This document shows, piece after piece, positions 51,542 through 61,207 of a stretch of 64,000 nucleotides of DNA (its first letter is position 1; each line of letters begins with the position of its first letter). Under the pieces are notes generated by a model. That model did not search any database, was not told the DNA's origin, and was given only the letters and a program-made list of their open reading frames with translations. Location: NCBI GenBank assembly GCA_039821125.1, contig JBCBOR010000007.1, forward strand, positions 1 through 64,000, written 5' to 3'. The position numbers and the translations under genes were made by a program. This stretch comes from Thermohalobaculum sp039821125. GTDB lineage: Bacteria > Pseudomonadota > Alphaproteobacteria > Rhodobacterales > Rhodobacteraceae.

Positions 51542-53493
51542 GTGGGCACCCGGCTGCTGTCGGGTGGTTCGATCGCGCCTTGACCGGCGGGCACGGTCGG
51601 GCGGCGCAGGTTGTCGCGTGCCCTCTCGAGGATGTCCTTGGCAATCGGGGCCGCGGCTTTCGATCCGCCGCCGCCATGTTCCACGACGACGGCAACCGCG
51701 TAGCGTGGGTTGTCATAGGGCGCATAGCCGACAAACAGCGCGTGATCGCGCCGCTCCCAGGGTAGGTCCTCGTTGCGGAAGACGCCGCGCGCGCGTTCAG
51801 CGGCGGTGATGTTGCGCACCTGACTGGTCCCGGTCTTGCCCGCCATTTTCCAGACGTCATCCTTGATGCGCGAACGCCTTGCCGTACCGCGGGCCGAATT
51901 GACCACATCGAACATGCCGCGGCGAATGTACTGCATGTTCTGGCGCGAAATGCCGAGATCACCGGGGGAGGCCACCGGAACCGGTCGCCCCTCACGCGCG
52001 CGCACGAGACGCGGCTGCACGGCGTTGCCCGAGGCGATCCGTGCCGTCATCACCGCCAGTTGCAGCGGTGTCGCCAGAACGAAACCCTGGCCGATGCCCG
52101 AGTTCAGCGTGTCGCCGACCAGCCAGTCGATCTCCTTGGTGGCGCGCTTCCACTCCTTGGTCGGGATGAGGCCCGAGCGCATGGCGGCGACGGGCACATC
52201 CAGATCCACACCGAGGCCAAGCCTGCGCGCCATCTCGCCGATCTTCTCTATCCCGACGCGGCGCGCGATCTCATAGTAGTAGACATCGCAGGACTGCTCG
52301 ATCGACTTGCGCAAGTTGACCCAGCCATGGCCACCACGGCTCCAGCAGTGGAAGCGCCGGTTGCCAAGCTTCATGAAGCCCGGGCAGAACACCGTCTCGC
52401 CGGGGCCGACCACTCCGGCCTCGAGCGCTGCCAGGGCGACCACCATCTTGAAGGTCGAGCCCGGCGGATACATGCCCGAGGCCCATTTGTTGTGCAGCGG
52501 CCGGTGATCGTTGTTGCGCAGCTGATTGTACTCGGTGTGCGAGATGCCCAGCACGAACGGGTTCGGATCGTAGGTCGGGTTCGAGGCCATCGACAGCAGG
52601 TCGCCATTGCGCACATCCATCAGAACAACGGCCGCGCTCTCGTCGCCCAGGCGTTCGTGGCAGTATTTCTGCAACTCAAGATCCAGCGTCAGGTGCAGAT
52701 CGTCGCCCGCGTTGCCCTCGGTCCGGTCAAGTTCGCGGATCACCCGGCCCACGGCATTGACCTCGATCCGCCGGTTGCCCGCCTGACCGCGAAGCTGGCC
52801 TTCGATCGCGCGCTCGACCCCGGTCTTGCCGATCTGGAACTCGGGGATCTGAAGAACGGGATCGATCTCCTCGCCCGCGTTCTCGATCTTGTCGAGATCG
52901 TTCTGCGAGACCCGGCCCACATAGCCCACCACATGCGCGGTTTCCGGCCCGTGCGGATAGTGTCGGCTCAGACCAACCTCGGGCTGAATACCGGGCAGGG
53001 CAGGGGCGTTCGCATTGATCTCGGCGAAATCCTCCCATGGCAGATGTTCGGCGACCATGACGGGCACGAAAGCGGATTTCTTCGAGATTTCCTTCAGCAC
53101 GCGCTCGCGCTGGTGCGGAGGTATCGCCACAAGCTGGCTGATCCGGTCCAGCATCTCCTGCGGATCGCCCGCCTGCTCGCGCACCATCACCACGCGATAG
53201 TTCTTGGTGTTGATCGCCAGCGGCTCGCCATTGCGGTCGAAAAGCTGGCCGCGCGCCGGCGCGATCAGCTGCATGTTGATCCGGTTCTCCTCGGCCAGCA
53301 GCCGATAGCGCTCGGTCTCGACCACCTGCAATTGCCGCATCCGCCAGGCGAGCATGCCCGCCACGGCGGCCTGGGCACCGAACAGCACGATGCCCCGGCG
53401 CGTGACCTGCAGTCGTTGTTCGGTCGCATCGTCGCCCTGACGTCGCGTGGACGTCCGCCTGCGGCGCCGTCTGGATTTTGACCAGAACGCCAT
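51538..53493 (-). CDS. mrdA: penicillin-binding protein 2
   Basis: 651 residues from the ATG at 53493, which shares one base with the mreD stop (TGATG). A very basic cytoplasmic start (KSRRRRRRTSTRR) precedes one membrane segment; then come the pedestal domain and the transpeptidase domain with SxxK in PPGSTFKMVVA, SxN in EQSCDVYYY and KTGTSQV. It cross-links peptidoglycan in the elongasome as partner of RodA. A tail of about 25 residues rich in Pro follows the catalytic domain. Confidence 0.97.
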   Translation of the reverse strand: MAFWSKSRRRRRRTSTRRQGDDATEQRLQVTRRGIVLFGAQAAVAGMLAWRMRQLQVVETERYRLLAEENRINMQLIAPARGQLFDRNGEPLAINTKNYRVVMVREQAGDPQEMLDRISQLVAIPPHQRERVLKEISKKSAFVPVMVAEHLPWEDFAEINANAPALPGIQPEVGLSRHYPHGPETAHVVGYVGRVSQNDLDKIENAGEEIDPVLQIPEFQIGKTGVERAIEGQLRGQAGNRRIEVNAVGRVIRELDRTEGNAGDDLHLTLDLELQKYCHERLGDESAAVVLMDVRNGDLLSMASNPTYDPNPFVLGISHTEYNQLRNNDHRPLHNKWASGMYPPGSTFKMVVALAALEAGVVGPGETVFCPGFMKLGNRRFHCWSRGGHGWVNLRKSIEQSCDVYYYEIARRVGIEKIGEMARRLGLGVDLDVPVAAMRSGLIPTKEWKRATKEIDWLVGDTLNSGIGQGFVLATPLQLAVMTARIASGNAVQPRLVRAREGRPVPVASPGDLGISRQNMQYIRRGMFDVVNSARGTARRSRIKDDVWKMAGKTGTSQVRNITAAERARGVFRNEDLPWERRDHALFVGYAPYDNPRYAVAVVVEHGGGGSKAAAPIAKDILERARDNLRRPTVPAGQGAIEPPDSSRVPT

Positions 53494-54017
53494 CACGCGG
53501 GCTCCGGTTTGCGGGACGAGATGCGCAGCACCCAGCGAAAGAGCATGGCGACGACCGGATAGGCCATCGCGGTGTAGAGGCACTGGTTCAGCAACTGATC
53601 GAGGAAAGGCGGCTGCGCCAGCGTGATCATGACCAGCAGCCACTGGAAGGCCGTGGTCGCGAGCGCGGCGCCGAAGACCACGATCCACTCGCGAAGGAAG
53701 CCCGAGCGGGCGAGCGTGCGGCGCCATCGCTTGAGCACCTCAGCGGCGAGAACGAGGCTGAGCGCGCCTGCGCCCACGGGCACGTCGGAGATGAGATCGC
53801 GCATCAGGCCAAGCACGAACACTGCCAGCACCGGTGTCGAGCCCGGCCGACGGATCGCCCAATAGGCGACAACGCACAGCACCAGATCGGGCGAGGGATG
53901 CGCGCCGGGGCCGATGCCGAGCGGCGCCATCTCGATATAGAGCGCCAGCACACCGAGGATCAGCATGAACATCATGCGGCTAAATCGCGCGCCGTCGATC
54001 TGTTCCCACAGCGTCAT
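53493..54017 (-). CDS. mreD: rod shape-determining protein MreD
   Basis: 174 residues with five or six membrane segments and the family motif ALVLGLMRDLISDVPVGAGALS-like stretch (VFVLGLMRDLISDVPVGAGA). Part of the MreBCD elongation complex in the inner membrane. It sits between mreC (2-nt gap) and mrdA (1-nt overlap). Confidence 0.93.
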   Translation of the reverse strand: MTLWEQIDGARFSRMMFMLILGVLALYIEMAPLGIGPGAHPSPDLVLCVVAYWAIRRPGSTPVLAVFVLGLMRDLISDVPVGAGALSLVLAAEVLKRWRRTLARSGFLREWIVVFGAALATTAFQWLLVMITLAQPPFLDQLLNQCLYTAMAYPVVAMLFRWVLRISSRKPEPA

Positions 54018-54019
54018 GG

Positions 54020-54934
54020 TCAGTTGCTTGCCGTATTTGCGCCGGGATCGAGGTCGCCATCTTCCTCAAGCTCGTCGCGTTGCACGAGGCCGCCGGGATC
54101 GTCGATTTGCGTATCGGGGCGGTAGCGGAGCAGGCGCACAAACTCGAGCCTGTCATAATCCGCCAGCAGCGCCGCGCGCCAGGTGCCACCCGGGGTCGAC
54201 ACGACCCGGCCGACTGGCAGGTCCGGCGGGAAGACGCTGCCCTCGCCCGAGGTCTCGACAAGATCGCCGGGCTTGATCCGGTCGGCCCCGTCCAGAAATT
54301 CGAGCTTGGGTGCCAGCGTGCCGTCGCCGGACAGGACCGCGCGCCTTGCGCCGGGTTGCACCACGACGGGAACGCGGGACGAGAAATCGGTCAGCAGAAG
54401 CAGCCGCGCCGCCCTGTCACCGACACCGACAACCCGTCCGACCAATCCCTGCCCATCGACCGCTGCGGCGCCATCGTCGATCCCGTCGAGCCGTCCGACA
54501 TTGACCAGAGCCGATTGCAGGAATGGCCCGCCCGAGTCGGCAAACACGTCGCCGGTGACAAAGGTGGTGCGCGTCGCCAGCCGCACATTGTTCAGCGCGC
54601 GGAGTTGTGCGTTCTCCTCCTCGAGCAGGCGCGCCCGCTCGCGCCAGAGACGCAGGCTCTGGATCTCGCGGCGCAGGGTCCTGTTCTGCTCGTAGACATC
54701 GACGAAATTGCGATAGTCGCGCGCCATATTCCATGCGAAATCAAGGGGATCGTTCACCCAGTTCATGGACGGTGCGACCGTGTCGATCAGCGACATGCGC
54801 ACGCGTTCCAGCCGGGGATTGTCGGTCCGCCACAGCACCAGCAGGATCAGGCAGACGACGATCACGACCCCGAGCAGGATCCGGTGCACCGTTCGGGCCA
54901 ACGTCTTGTCATCTTGTGCGGCCTTGATCGACAC
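54020..54934 (-). CDS. mreC: rod shape-determining protein MreC
   Basis: 304 residues: short cytoplasmic start, one membrane segment (LLGVVIVVCLILLVLW), a coiled coil (about 75-110, LRREIQSLRLWRERARLLEE), then the two beta-barrel domains with GLVGRVVGVGDRAARLLLLTD and FLDGADRIKPGDLVETSGEG. It forms periplasmic filaments that tie MreB to the PBP2-RodA machinery. An acidic 35-residue tail follows the core. Confidence 0.95.
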   Translation of the reverse strand: MSIKAAQDDKTLARTVHRILLGVVIVVCLILLVLWRTDNPRLERVRMSLIDTVAPSMNWVNDPLDFAWNMARDYRNFVDVYEQNRTLRREIQSLRLWRERARLLEEENAQLRALNNVRLATRTTFVTGDVFADSGGPFLQSALVNVGRLDGIDDGAAAVDGQGLVGRVVGVGDRAARLLLLTDFSSRVPVVVQPGARRAVLSGDGTLAPKLEFLDGADRIKPGDLVETSGEGSVFPPDLPVGRVVSTPGGTWRAALLADYDRLEFVRLLRYRPDTQIDDPGGLVQRDELEEDGDLDPGANTASN

Positions 54935-54974
54935 CTACTGTGCCTCCGTTCAGAACGCGCATGCGTTCAGGGGC

Positions 54975-56015
54975 TTACGCACTGATCTTCATAACATGCC
55001 CGAGCCTGTCGAGGTGCTCGAGCGCCCGCCCTGTGCCGAGCGCCACGCAGTGCAGCGGTTCCTCGGCAACTGAAATGGCAAGACCTGTCTGCTCGCGCAG
55101 GCTGAGATCGAGATCGCCGAGCAGCGCGCCGCCTCCCGCCAGCATGACGCCATTGTCGACGATATCGGCGGCCAGATCCGGCGGCGTTGCTTCCAGCGCG
55201 ACCATCACAGCCTCGACAATCTGCTGCACCGGTTCGGCCAGCGCCTCGGCGATCTGGGCCTGGGTGATCTCCTGCTCCTTCGGCACGCCGTTCAGCAGGT
55301 CACGTCCGCGGATCGTCATCTTCTCACCCACGCCGTCCGCAGGTATACGCGCCGTTCCGATGGCCTTCTTGATCTTCTCGGCCGTTGTCTCACCGATCAG
55401 CAGATTGTGCTGGCGGCGCATGTGGCTGATGATCCCTTCGTCCATCTTGTCGCCACCGACACGTACGGACCGAGCGTAAACAATGTCTGAAAGCGACAGC
55501 ACTGCCACCTCGGTCGTCCCGCCGCCGATATCGACGATCATCGAGCCGGTCGGTTCCGTGATCGGCAACCCCGCGCCGATGGCAGCGGCGATCGGCTCCG
55601 GGATCAGCAGCGCCTTCGAGGCCCCGGCACGCTTCACGCTTTCCTCGATCGCGCGCTCTTCGACGGCGGTGGCGCCATAGGGCACGCAAACCACAACAAG
55701 AGGCCCGCGCAGCATGGTCCGCGCGTTGGCCTTCTTGATGAAGTACTTGATCATCTCCTCGGCGACTTCGAAATCCGCGATGACGCCATCGCGCATCGGT
55801 CGGATCGCCTGGATAGATCCCGGCGTGCGCCCCAGCATCAGCTTGGCGTCCTCACCGACGGCTTTGACCTCTTTCTTGCCGTTGACCGTCTGGAAGGCGA
55901 CGACCGAGGGTTCGTTCAGAACGATCCCCTTGCTTTTGACATAGACCAGCGTGTTCGCTGTCCCGAGGTCGATCGCCATATCGTTCGTGAATGCGCCGAA
56001 CAACTTGCCGATCAT
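54975..56015 (-). CDS. mreB: rod shape-determining protein MreB
   Basis: 346 residues, bacterial actin. Phosphate 1 motif AIDLGTANTLVYV near residue 16 and phosphate 2 motif MIVDIGGGTTEVAVLSL near 160 are intact. It polymerises under the membrane and organises elongation. First gene of mreBCD-mrdA-rodA. A GGGCGAGAG ribosome site precedes the ATG. The 250 nt upstream hold the operon promoter but no box was clear to me. Confidence 0.97.
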   Translation of the reverse strand: MIGKLFGAFTNDMAIDLGTANTLVYVKSKGIVLNEPSVVAFQTVNGKKEVKAVGEDAKLMLGRTPGSIQAIRPMRDGVIADFEVAEEMIKYFIKKANARTMLRGPLVVVCVPYGATAVEERAIEESVKRAGASKALLIPEPIAAAIGAGLPITEPTGSMIVDIGGGTTEVAVLSLSDIVYARSVRVGGDKMDEGIISHMRRQHNLLIGETTAEKIKKAIGTARIPADGVGEKMTIRGRDLLNGVPKEQEITQAQIAEALAEPVQQIVEAVMVALEATPPDLAADIVDNGVMLAGGGALLGDLDLSLREQTGLAISVAEEPLHCVALGTGRALEHLDRLGHVMKISA

Positions 56016-56265
56016 GATCTCTCGCCCTTACTGACTGCCCAACTGTGTCTTACGTGTGCCTCACGTATGAGCGGATTCGAGCCCGCCTCTATCCGCACGC
56101 TTATAGGCCCGGCCTTTGCAGCACGCAAAGGGAAAGCGCGGGCAAACCGGGCGATCGCGCGGCAAAAGTGCGGTTTCTCGGACGGTACGGGCGATGTTCG
56201 GCGATTTTCGCGGCTGGCGCCGGGGTGGCGATCCGGGCTGGCAGAGGTCGGGCGGTCGCCGATGC

Positions 56266-57630
56266 TCAGGGCACGGGGGCGCTGGAGGCCGGCGCCAGAA
56301 TCTCGACCTCGCCGCTGCGCCCGCGCACGGACTGGGCGTCGATCGGGGCGAAATCGGGTGGCGCGCCGGCACTGACCCAGGTCGCCCGGTCGATCAGCAG
56401 GCGCGTGCCGGTCTCCTTGTTCAGCGCTTCGAGCCGCTGGGCGAGATTCACGGTATCACCGTACAGCGTGTAGGCCCGGCGTCCGCGTCCCCCCACGGTG
56501 CCCGCCGCGACCGGCCCGGAGGCGATGCCGACCCTGATCCGAAAGGTCGTGCCGAGGAACGCGGCCCCGTCGACCTCGCGCAGCAGATCGCGCCCCGCCG
56601 CAAGCGCGGCCGCCGCGTGGTCGGGATTGGCCAGCGGCGCGTTGAACGAGGCCATCACCGCGTCCCCGATCAGGCTGATCGGCACACCGCGCCGGGCGCT
56701 GACGATCTCGGACACCCGGTCGAAGAAGGCATCGAGCGCGGCGACAATCCTTACAGGCTCGGCGCTTTCCGCGAAGGTGGTGAACCCCTCGATATCAACG
56801 AACAGCACCGTGGCCTCTCGTGCCTCTGCCGGGAGTTGGCCGTCCTCCGTGCTGAGTTGGCCGGCAACCTCCGAGGGCACGAACTGGCCGAAGATCTCGG
56901 TGACCCGGCTGCGTGCCCGTTCTGCGGCGATCTGGTTGCGCAGCATGCTCCGGGCACGCTGTACCGCCGCGGCCAGAACGGCGGCTGTCGCCAGCAGAAG
57001 CAAGGTCTCGACGGCGCGATTGGCGGCATTGATATGATCAGGGCTGAGGACGATTTCGACATACTTCTCGGCCGTACGGTCGGTGGTGATTTCGGACCAC
57101 GTGGTCCACGTCTCCATCTGCAGGACGATTCAGCCCCACGAGGCCCAGAGCGAGAGGACCGCCATCGCGCCGGACCAGAGCACCAGCCGCGGCGACAACG
57201 ACAGGGCCGAGGTTGAGATCAGGAAGAAGAAGATATCCGCGCCGTAGACCCGAAAGGCAAAGATCTGCGGCACATCGCCGTGCAGCGACAGCGGGACGGT
57301 CACGGCGGCAAGGCCAAGCAACCCCATGTCGAGCGCGACGAACGCATAGCGCATCCATTGCTTGTCCCGCGCTTGTCGCACGAGCACGCCGTAGATGAGG
57401 CCGATCACCAGAAAAACCGACAGAACCGCGACACCGAACCAGCCGATCGCCAGCCCCTGGGTGCCTGCGATAAACGCCATCAGAAGCGCGACAACGCCGG
57501 TTCGGATGGCCAGAACAATCGTCAGACCCGCCCGTTCGGCGCGCGCCAGCGCCCCGTCGATATCGGCGATGTCGGCCGGTGTGGTGGAGGTCTCGTCAGA
57601 GGGCGCCATGACCGAGAGGTAACCGATCAT
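56266..57630 (-). pseudogene. adenylate/guanylate cyclase split by an in-frame TGA
   Basis: One frame carries a membrane module (57133-57630; about five hydrophobic segments after an acidic start) and, after a single TGA at 57130-57132, a last membrane segment and a class III cyclase domain (to 56266). The TGA follows LSLWASWG and is followed by IVLQ then MET; a Trp codon TGG would restore a protein of about 454 residues of the usual layout. The cyclase domain has metal Asp in LFVDIEGFTTF, GDAVMASF and YTLYGDTVNLAQRLE, but the purine-binding Lys expected four residues before GD is Ser (PISLIGD). The downstream part could still be made from the ATG at 57115-57117. A start at 57609 is also possible. 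Confidence 0.72.
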
Positions 57631-57685
57631 CCGGCCCGTTCAATGGGTCTTATGCCCGGCTGACACAAATGCTATGGGAGCGCCC

Positions 57686-58726
57686 ATGTTGAAGCACGAC
57701 GCCCGCAGGTTCTCGGTCGCGCCGATGATGGAGTGGACCGACCGGCACTGTCGCCGGTTCCACCGCCAGTTCACCCGGCGGGCGATGCTGTATACCGAGA
57801 TGCTGACAGCAAATGCGCTGATCCATGGTGATCCCGAGCGTTGGCTGAAGCATGATCCGGCCGAGTATCCGCTGGCGCTTCAGCTTGGTGGGTCCGAGCC
57901 GGACGCACTGCACCGGGCGGTCGTGATTGCCCGCTCGTATGGCTTTGCCGAGATCAACCTGAATGTTGGCTGTCCTTCGGACCGGGTGCAGAACGGGGCA
58001 TTCGGGGCCTGCCTGATGCGCGAGCCGGAGCTGGTCGCGGACTGCGTTGCCGCGATGATCGAAGCCGCGGCGGGCAGGCCGGACATCAACGGCTCGGAGG
58101 CCGCCGGGCCGGAGATCACTGTGAAATGCCGGATCGGCGTGGATGAGCAGGACCCCGAAGTGGTGCTGCCGGCCTTCATGGACCGGGTCGCTGCAGCCGG
58201 GGTGCGGGCCTTTGCCGTCCATGCGCGCAAGGCGTGGCTGAAGGGACTGAGCCCGAAGGAAAACCGCACCGTGCCGCCGCTCGACTACGATCTGGTGCGG
58301 CGCGTGCGCGCGGAGCGCCCGGATCTGGAGATCGCCCTCAACGGCGGGATCGAGACACTCGACGATGCCGCGGCGCATCTTGCGGAATTCGACGGCGTGA
58401 TGATCGGGCGTGCCGCTTATCACAACCCGTGCGGCGTGCTGGCCGGGGTGGATCGGCGTGTGTTTGGCGAGAACCGCCCCGATGCTGATCCCGTCGCAGC
58501 GATCCGGGCAATGTACCCGCACATCGAGGCGGAAGTGGAGGCCGGAACACGGCTGCACCAGATCACGCGCCACATGCTTGGCGCCTTTGCCGGGCGGCCC
58601 GGGGCGCGCCGTTGGCGGCGGATCCTGTCGGATGGCGCGCCGCTGCCTGCGTCGCAGACGCCGCCCGCGGCCATCGCCCTGATCGAGGACGCGCTGGCTG
58701 CCGTCCGTCCCGCCCATGCCGCCTGA
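57686..58726 (+). CDS. dusA: tRNA-dihydrouridine(20/20a) synthase DusA
   Basis: 346 residues from the ATG at 57686 with GGGAG upstream; an ATG four codons earlier is possible. Family marks are FSVAPMMEWTDRHCRRFHR at the start, the flavin-site Cys in INLNVGCPSDRVQNGAFGAC, and FAVHARKAWLKGLSPKENR, specific to DusA. It reduces uridine 20/20a in the D-loop of tRNAs with FMN and NADPH. It overlaps the next gene by 11 nt. Confidence 0.96.
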   Translation: MLKHDARRFSVAPMMEWTDRHCRRFHRQFTRRAMLYTEMLTANALIHGDPERWLKHDPAEYPLALQLGGSEPDALHRAVVIARSYGFAEINLNVGCPSDRVQNGAFGACLMREPELVADCVAAMIEAAAGRPDINGSEAAGPEITVKCRIGVDEQDPEVVLPAFMDRVAAAGVRAFAVHARKAWLKGLSPKENRTVPPLDYDLVRRVRAERPDLEIALNGGIETLDDAAAHLAEFDGVMIGRAAYHNPCGVLAGVDRRVFGENRPDADPVAAIRAMYPHIEAEVEAGTRLHQITRHMLGAFAGRPGARRWRRILSDGAPLPASQTPPAAIALIEDALAAVRPAHAA

Positions 58727-59564
58727 GACTGCCGGGACCACTGATCCTGCCGCCGCGGCGGAGGATCCGGCGGCAGCCTTTTTTCGCCGGGGTTGGTGCG
58801 TCTTCCCGCAAGATCTGGACATTCTGGCCTGGGCCAAGGCAGCACAGCCGGTCGCTGCCCGTCTGGCTGCGGATCCGGGGCAACAGGCGGCATGGCTGCG
58901 CTGCGGCGGCACGTGGTATGCTGGGGTCAACGCGTTCCCGAACGGTCCTGATGGCGGAGTGCCGGAGGCGGGCGTCCCGCCGCTGTCCGGTGCACCGATG
59001 CGTTTCGTCGTCGAGGTTTTGAACCTGCCGGATATGGCGCTCGATGCGGCACAGATCTCGGTGTGCTACCCGGGCTATCCGCGTCAGGGCACGGAAGAGA
59101 CCGAGGCCGCCTTCCGCTTCCGCCGGGACCGCGATGCCGCGCATGTCGATGGCCTGATCCGACAACCGCCGGCCCGGCGCCGCTGGCTGGGCGAGACCCA
59201 TGGCTTCGTTCTGGGTATCCCGCTGGGAGATACCGCGCCCGGAGCAGCGCCGCTGGTGGTCTGGGAAGGCTCACACGAGATCATGCGCGACGCCTTTCAG
59301 GCGCGCTTCGCCGGGATACCGCCCGAGGCCTGGGCAGCGGAGGACATTACGGAGTGCTATACCGAGGCACGGCGCACCTGCTTCGAGGTGTGTCCGCGTG
59401 TCGAGGTCTCCGCTGCGCTGGGCGGGGCCTACCTGGTGCACAGGCTGGCGCTGCACGGTGTTGCACCCTGGTCCGGACCCGAGACCGAACCCCGCGCTAT
59501 CGCGTATTTCCGGCCCGATCCGTTCCCTGGAGTACCGCCGGACTGGTGGCTTGCGCTTCGCTGA
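58716..59564 (+). CDS. phytanoyl-CoA dioxygenase-like protein
   Basis: 282 residues. A probable HxD metal pair in RDRDAAHVDGL and a distal His in LVHRLALHGVAPW, followed by an Arg in EPRAIAYFRPDPF, fit the PhyH branch of Fe(II)/2-oxoglutarate dioxygenases. Substrate unknown. The start codon lies inside dusA (11-nt overlap), suggesting coupled translation. Its last 68 nt overlap the end of the aspartic-protease gene on the other strand. Confidence 0.72.
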   Translation: MPPETAGTTDPAAAAEDPAAAFFRRGWCVFPQDLDILAWAKAAQPVAARLAADPGQQAAWLRCGGTWYAGVNAFPNGPDGGVPEAGVPPLSGAPMRFVVEVLNLPDMALDAAQISVCYPGYPRQGTEETEAAFRFRRDRDAAHVDGLIRQPPARRRWLGETHGFVLGIPLGDTAPGAAPLVVWEGSHEIMRDAFQARFAGIPPEAWAAEDITECYTEARRTCFEVCPRVEVSAALGGAYLVHRLALHGVAPWSGPETEPRAIAYFRPDPFPGVPPDWWLALR

Positions 59565-60267
59565 GCACCGTGCCGTAGCGTTTGCGCAGGATCAGCTTGT
59601 CGCCCTTGAACAGGCTCTCGTCCAGCTTTTCGATGAAGCTCATGCCGAGCAGTCCGATCTTCAGCCGACCGGGATGGGCGATGGCCCCCGGCACGTTGTG
59701 CACAACCACGGGCCCGATCGTGATGGCAGAGATCGTGATCGGCGCGACCGAGGATTTACCGTTCGCTGTCGTGACAGGGACCGAGAAATCCAGATTGTCC
59801 GGGTTGATGCCCAGATCCCCCGCTTTTTCGTAAGGCAGCAGCACCATCGACGCGCCGGTATCGACCATCAGGCGCATGCGCACGCCGTTTATCTCGGCCT
59901 CGGCGCGGTAGTGGCCATCCCAGCCGCGCGCCAGCTCGGCCTCTCCCAGCGCCGTGGTGAGCGCGACCGACGGGTGGATGTTCCCGCGCAGCCAGTTGTA
60001 GTGCGCCATGACATCGCCGCGCACGGAGTACGCGGTGAACAATCCGGCAAAGACGCCAACCCAGATCGCCGCATAGCGCACGCTGACCGCCCCGCCGCGC
60101 ACCAAGAGCCGACCCGCTGCGGCAAAGGTGATGCCCGCCGCGAAAACGATCAGATAGATCATCCGAAGCTCGGCATCCTGCACGGTCGCAAGGCCACCGC
60201 TCGGCGGGCCAGCAAGAAACAGTGAAATCGACACGATCGATATCACCACCACCGGCCAGAAAAGCAT
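59497..60267 (-). CDS. TIGR02281-type clan AA retropepsin-like aspartic protease
   Basis: About 256 residues from the ATG at 60267. A TTG at 60279 with GGAAGAGGG four nt upstream may be the true start. Three membrane segments come first (MLFWPVVVISIVSISLFLAG and two more), then a periplasmic single-domain aspartic protease with MRLMVDTGASMVLLPYE, where the catalytic Asp is in DTGAS, and IGLLGMSFIEKL. These enzymes are thought to work as dimers. Substrate unknown. Its 3' end overlaps the PhyH-like gene tail-to-tail by 68 nt. Confidence 0.87.
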   Translation of the reverse strand: MLFWPVVVISIVSISLFLAGPPSGGLATVQDAELRMIYLIVFAAGITFAAAGRLLVRGGAVSVRYAAIWVGVFAGLFTAYSVRGDVMAHYNWLRGNIHPSVALTTALGEAELARGWDGHYRAEAEINGVRMRLMVDTGASMVLLPYEKAGDLGINPDNLDFSVPVTTANGKSSVAPITISAITIGPVVVHNVPGAIAHPGRLKIGLLGMSFIEKLDESLFKGDKLILRKRYGTVLSEAQATSPAVLQGTDRAGNTR

Positions 60268-60427
60268 CGAAAGACGCAATGTTCCCTCTTCCCCGCCAAA
60301 CACACCGCCGTGCCGCTCCCGGCCGACAATCACGTCGATAGGTTTTCTTAACAAAGGTTAATACAAGATGAATATGGCACCGAGAGGGCCAAATTGGAAT
60401 AAAGCTGTGGAAAAACGTTACCTTGCG

Positions 60428-60727
60428 TTAACTTTTATCCCGCGAGAGGCGCCCCCGGCGCCCGCCGCTGCGCCGAGCGACTCGGCTGGCCCGGCCCGGA
60501 AGAGCATCCATGATATCACGGCGCTCTTGTGGCGAGAGGCGGGACCACGCGGCGATTTCCGCGCCTGAGCGGTAGCAGCCGACGCAGATTTTCGCGTCGG
60601 GATGGATCATGCAGATCTTGACGCAGGGGCTCTCGATCTCGTTGCGCACCCAGACGGCGTCGTCCGCCTCCGGCGCCCGAGCGGTGCCTCGCCCCGCTCC
60701 GGGGGCAGGATCGGACGAATCACTCAC
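60428..60727 (-). CDS. DUF1289 domain-containing protein
   Basis: 99 residues. The DUF1289 core has four cysteines in IESPCVKICMIHPDAKICVGCYRS, a metal- or Fe-S-binding pattern, followed by EIAAWSRLSPQERRDIM. Tails on both sides are low in complexity. The start overlaps the ruvX stop by 4 nt (ATGA), so it belongs to the ccmI-ruvX transcript. Function unknown. Confidence 0.9.
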   Translation of the reverse strand: MSDSSDPAPGAGRGTARAPEADDAVWVRNEIESPCVKICMIHPDAKICVGCYRSGAEIAAWSRLSPQERRDIMDALPGRASRVARRSGGRRGRLSRDKS

Positions 60728-61197
60728 CGCTGGCTCGCCAGCACGCAGAGACGGTCGAGCGCGCCCTGAAGAATGATGGCGGCGGCCATCTTGTCGATCA
60801 CCTCCGCCCGGCGCGCGCGGGAGGTATCCGCCTCGAGCAGCGCGCGCTCGGCCGCGACCGTGGACAGGCGCTCATCCCAAAGCGCGACCGGCAGGGACAG
60901 GGCCGAGGCGACATTGCGGGCAAAGGCACGGACGGACTGGGCACGCGGCCCTTCCGAGCCGTCCATGTTCCTGGGCAGGCCGATCACCACGCCCGCGATA
61001 TCGCGATGCGTTGCGATCTCGGCCAGACGCGCCGCGTCCTGGGAGAATTTCTTGCGCCGGATGGTCTCGAGCGCCGTTGCCGTCATCCTCAGCCCGTCCG
61101 ACACGGCGACGCCGATCGTCTTGGTGCCAGGGTCGAGCCCCATCAGCGCGCCGCCGGGTCCGAGATCTGCGACATCCTCGTGGACCAGCGCGGTCAT
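60724..61197 (-). CDS. ruvX: Holliday junction resolvase RuvX (YqgF)
   Basis: 157 residues from the ATG at 61197; a TTG at 61215 overlaps the ccmI stop and is a less likely start. RNase H-like fold with the first acidic residue in GLDPGTKTIGVAVSD and VIGLPRNMDGSEGPRA, then LWDERLSTVAAERAL. It works in pre-16S rRNA processing and possibly junction resolution. Coupled to the DUF1289 gene. Confidence 0.94.
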   Translation of the reverse strand: MTALVHEDVADLGPGGALMGLDPGTKTIGVAVSDGLRMTATALETIRRKKFSQDAARLAEIATHRDIAGVVIGLPRNMDGSEGPRAQSVRAFARNVASALSLPVALWDERLSTVAAERALLEADTSRARRAEVIDKMAAAIILQGALDRLCVLASQR

Positions 61198-61207
61198 CCC
61201 GGCCGCG

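Noticed and set aside
57130..57132. Selenocysteine or programmed read-through at the cyclase TGA
   Set aside because: No SECIS-like hairpin was recognisable directly after the codon and cyclases of this family are not known selenoproteins; a nonsense change is simpler.
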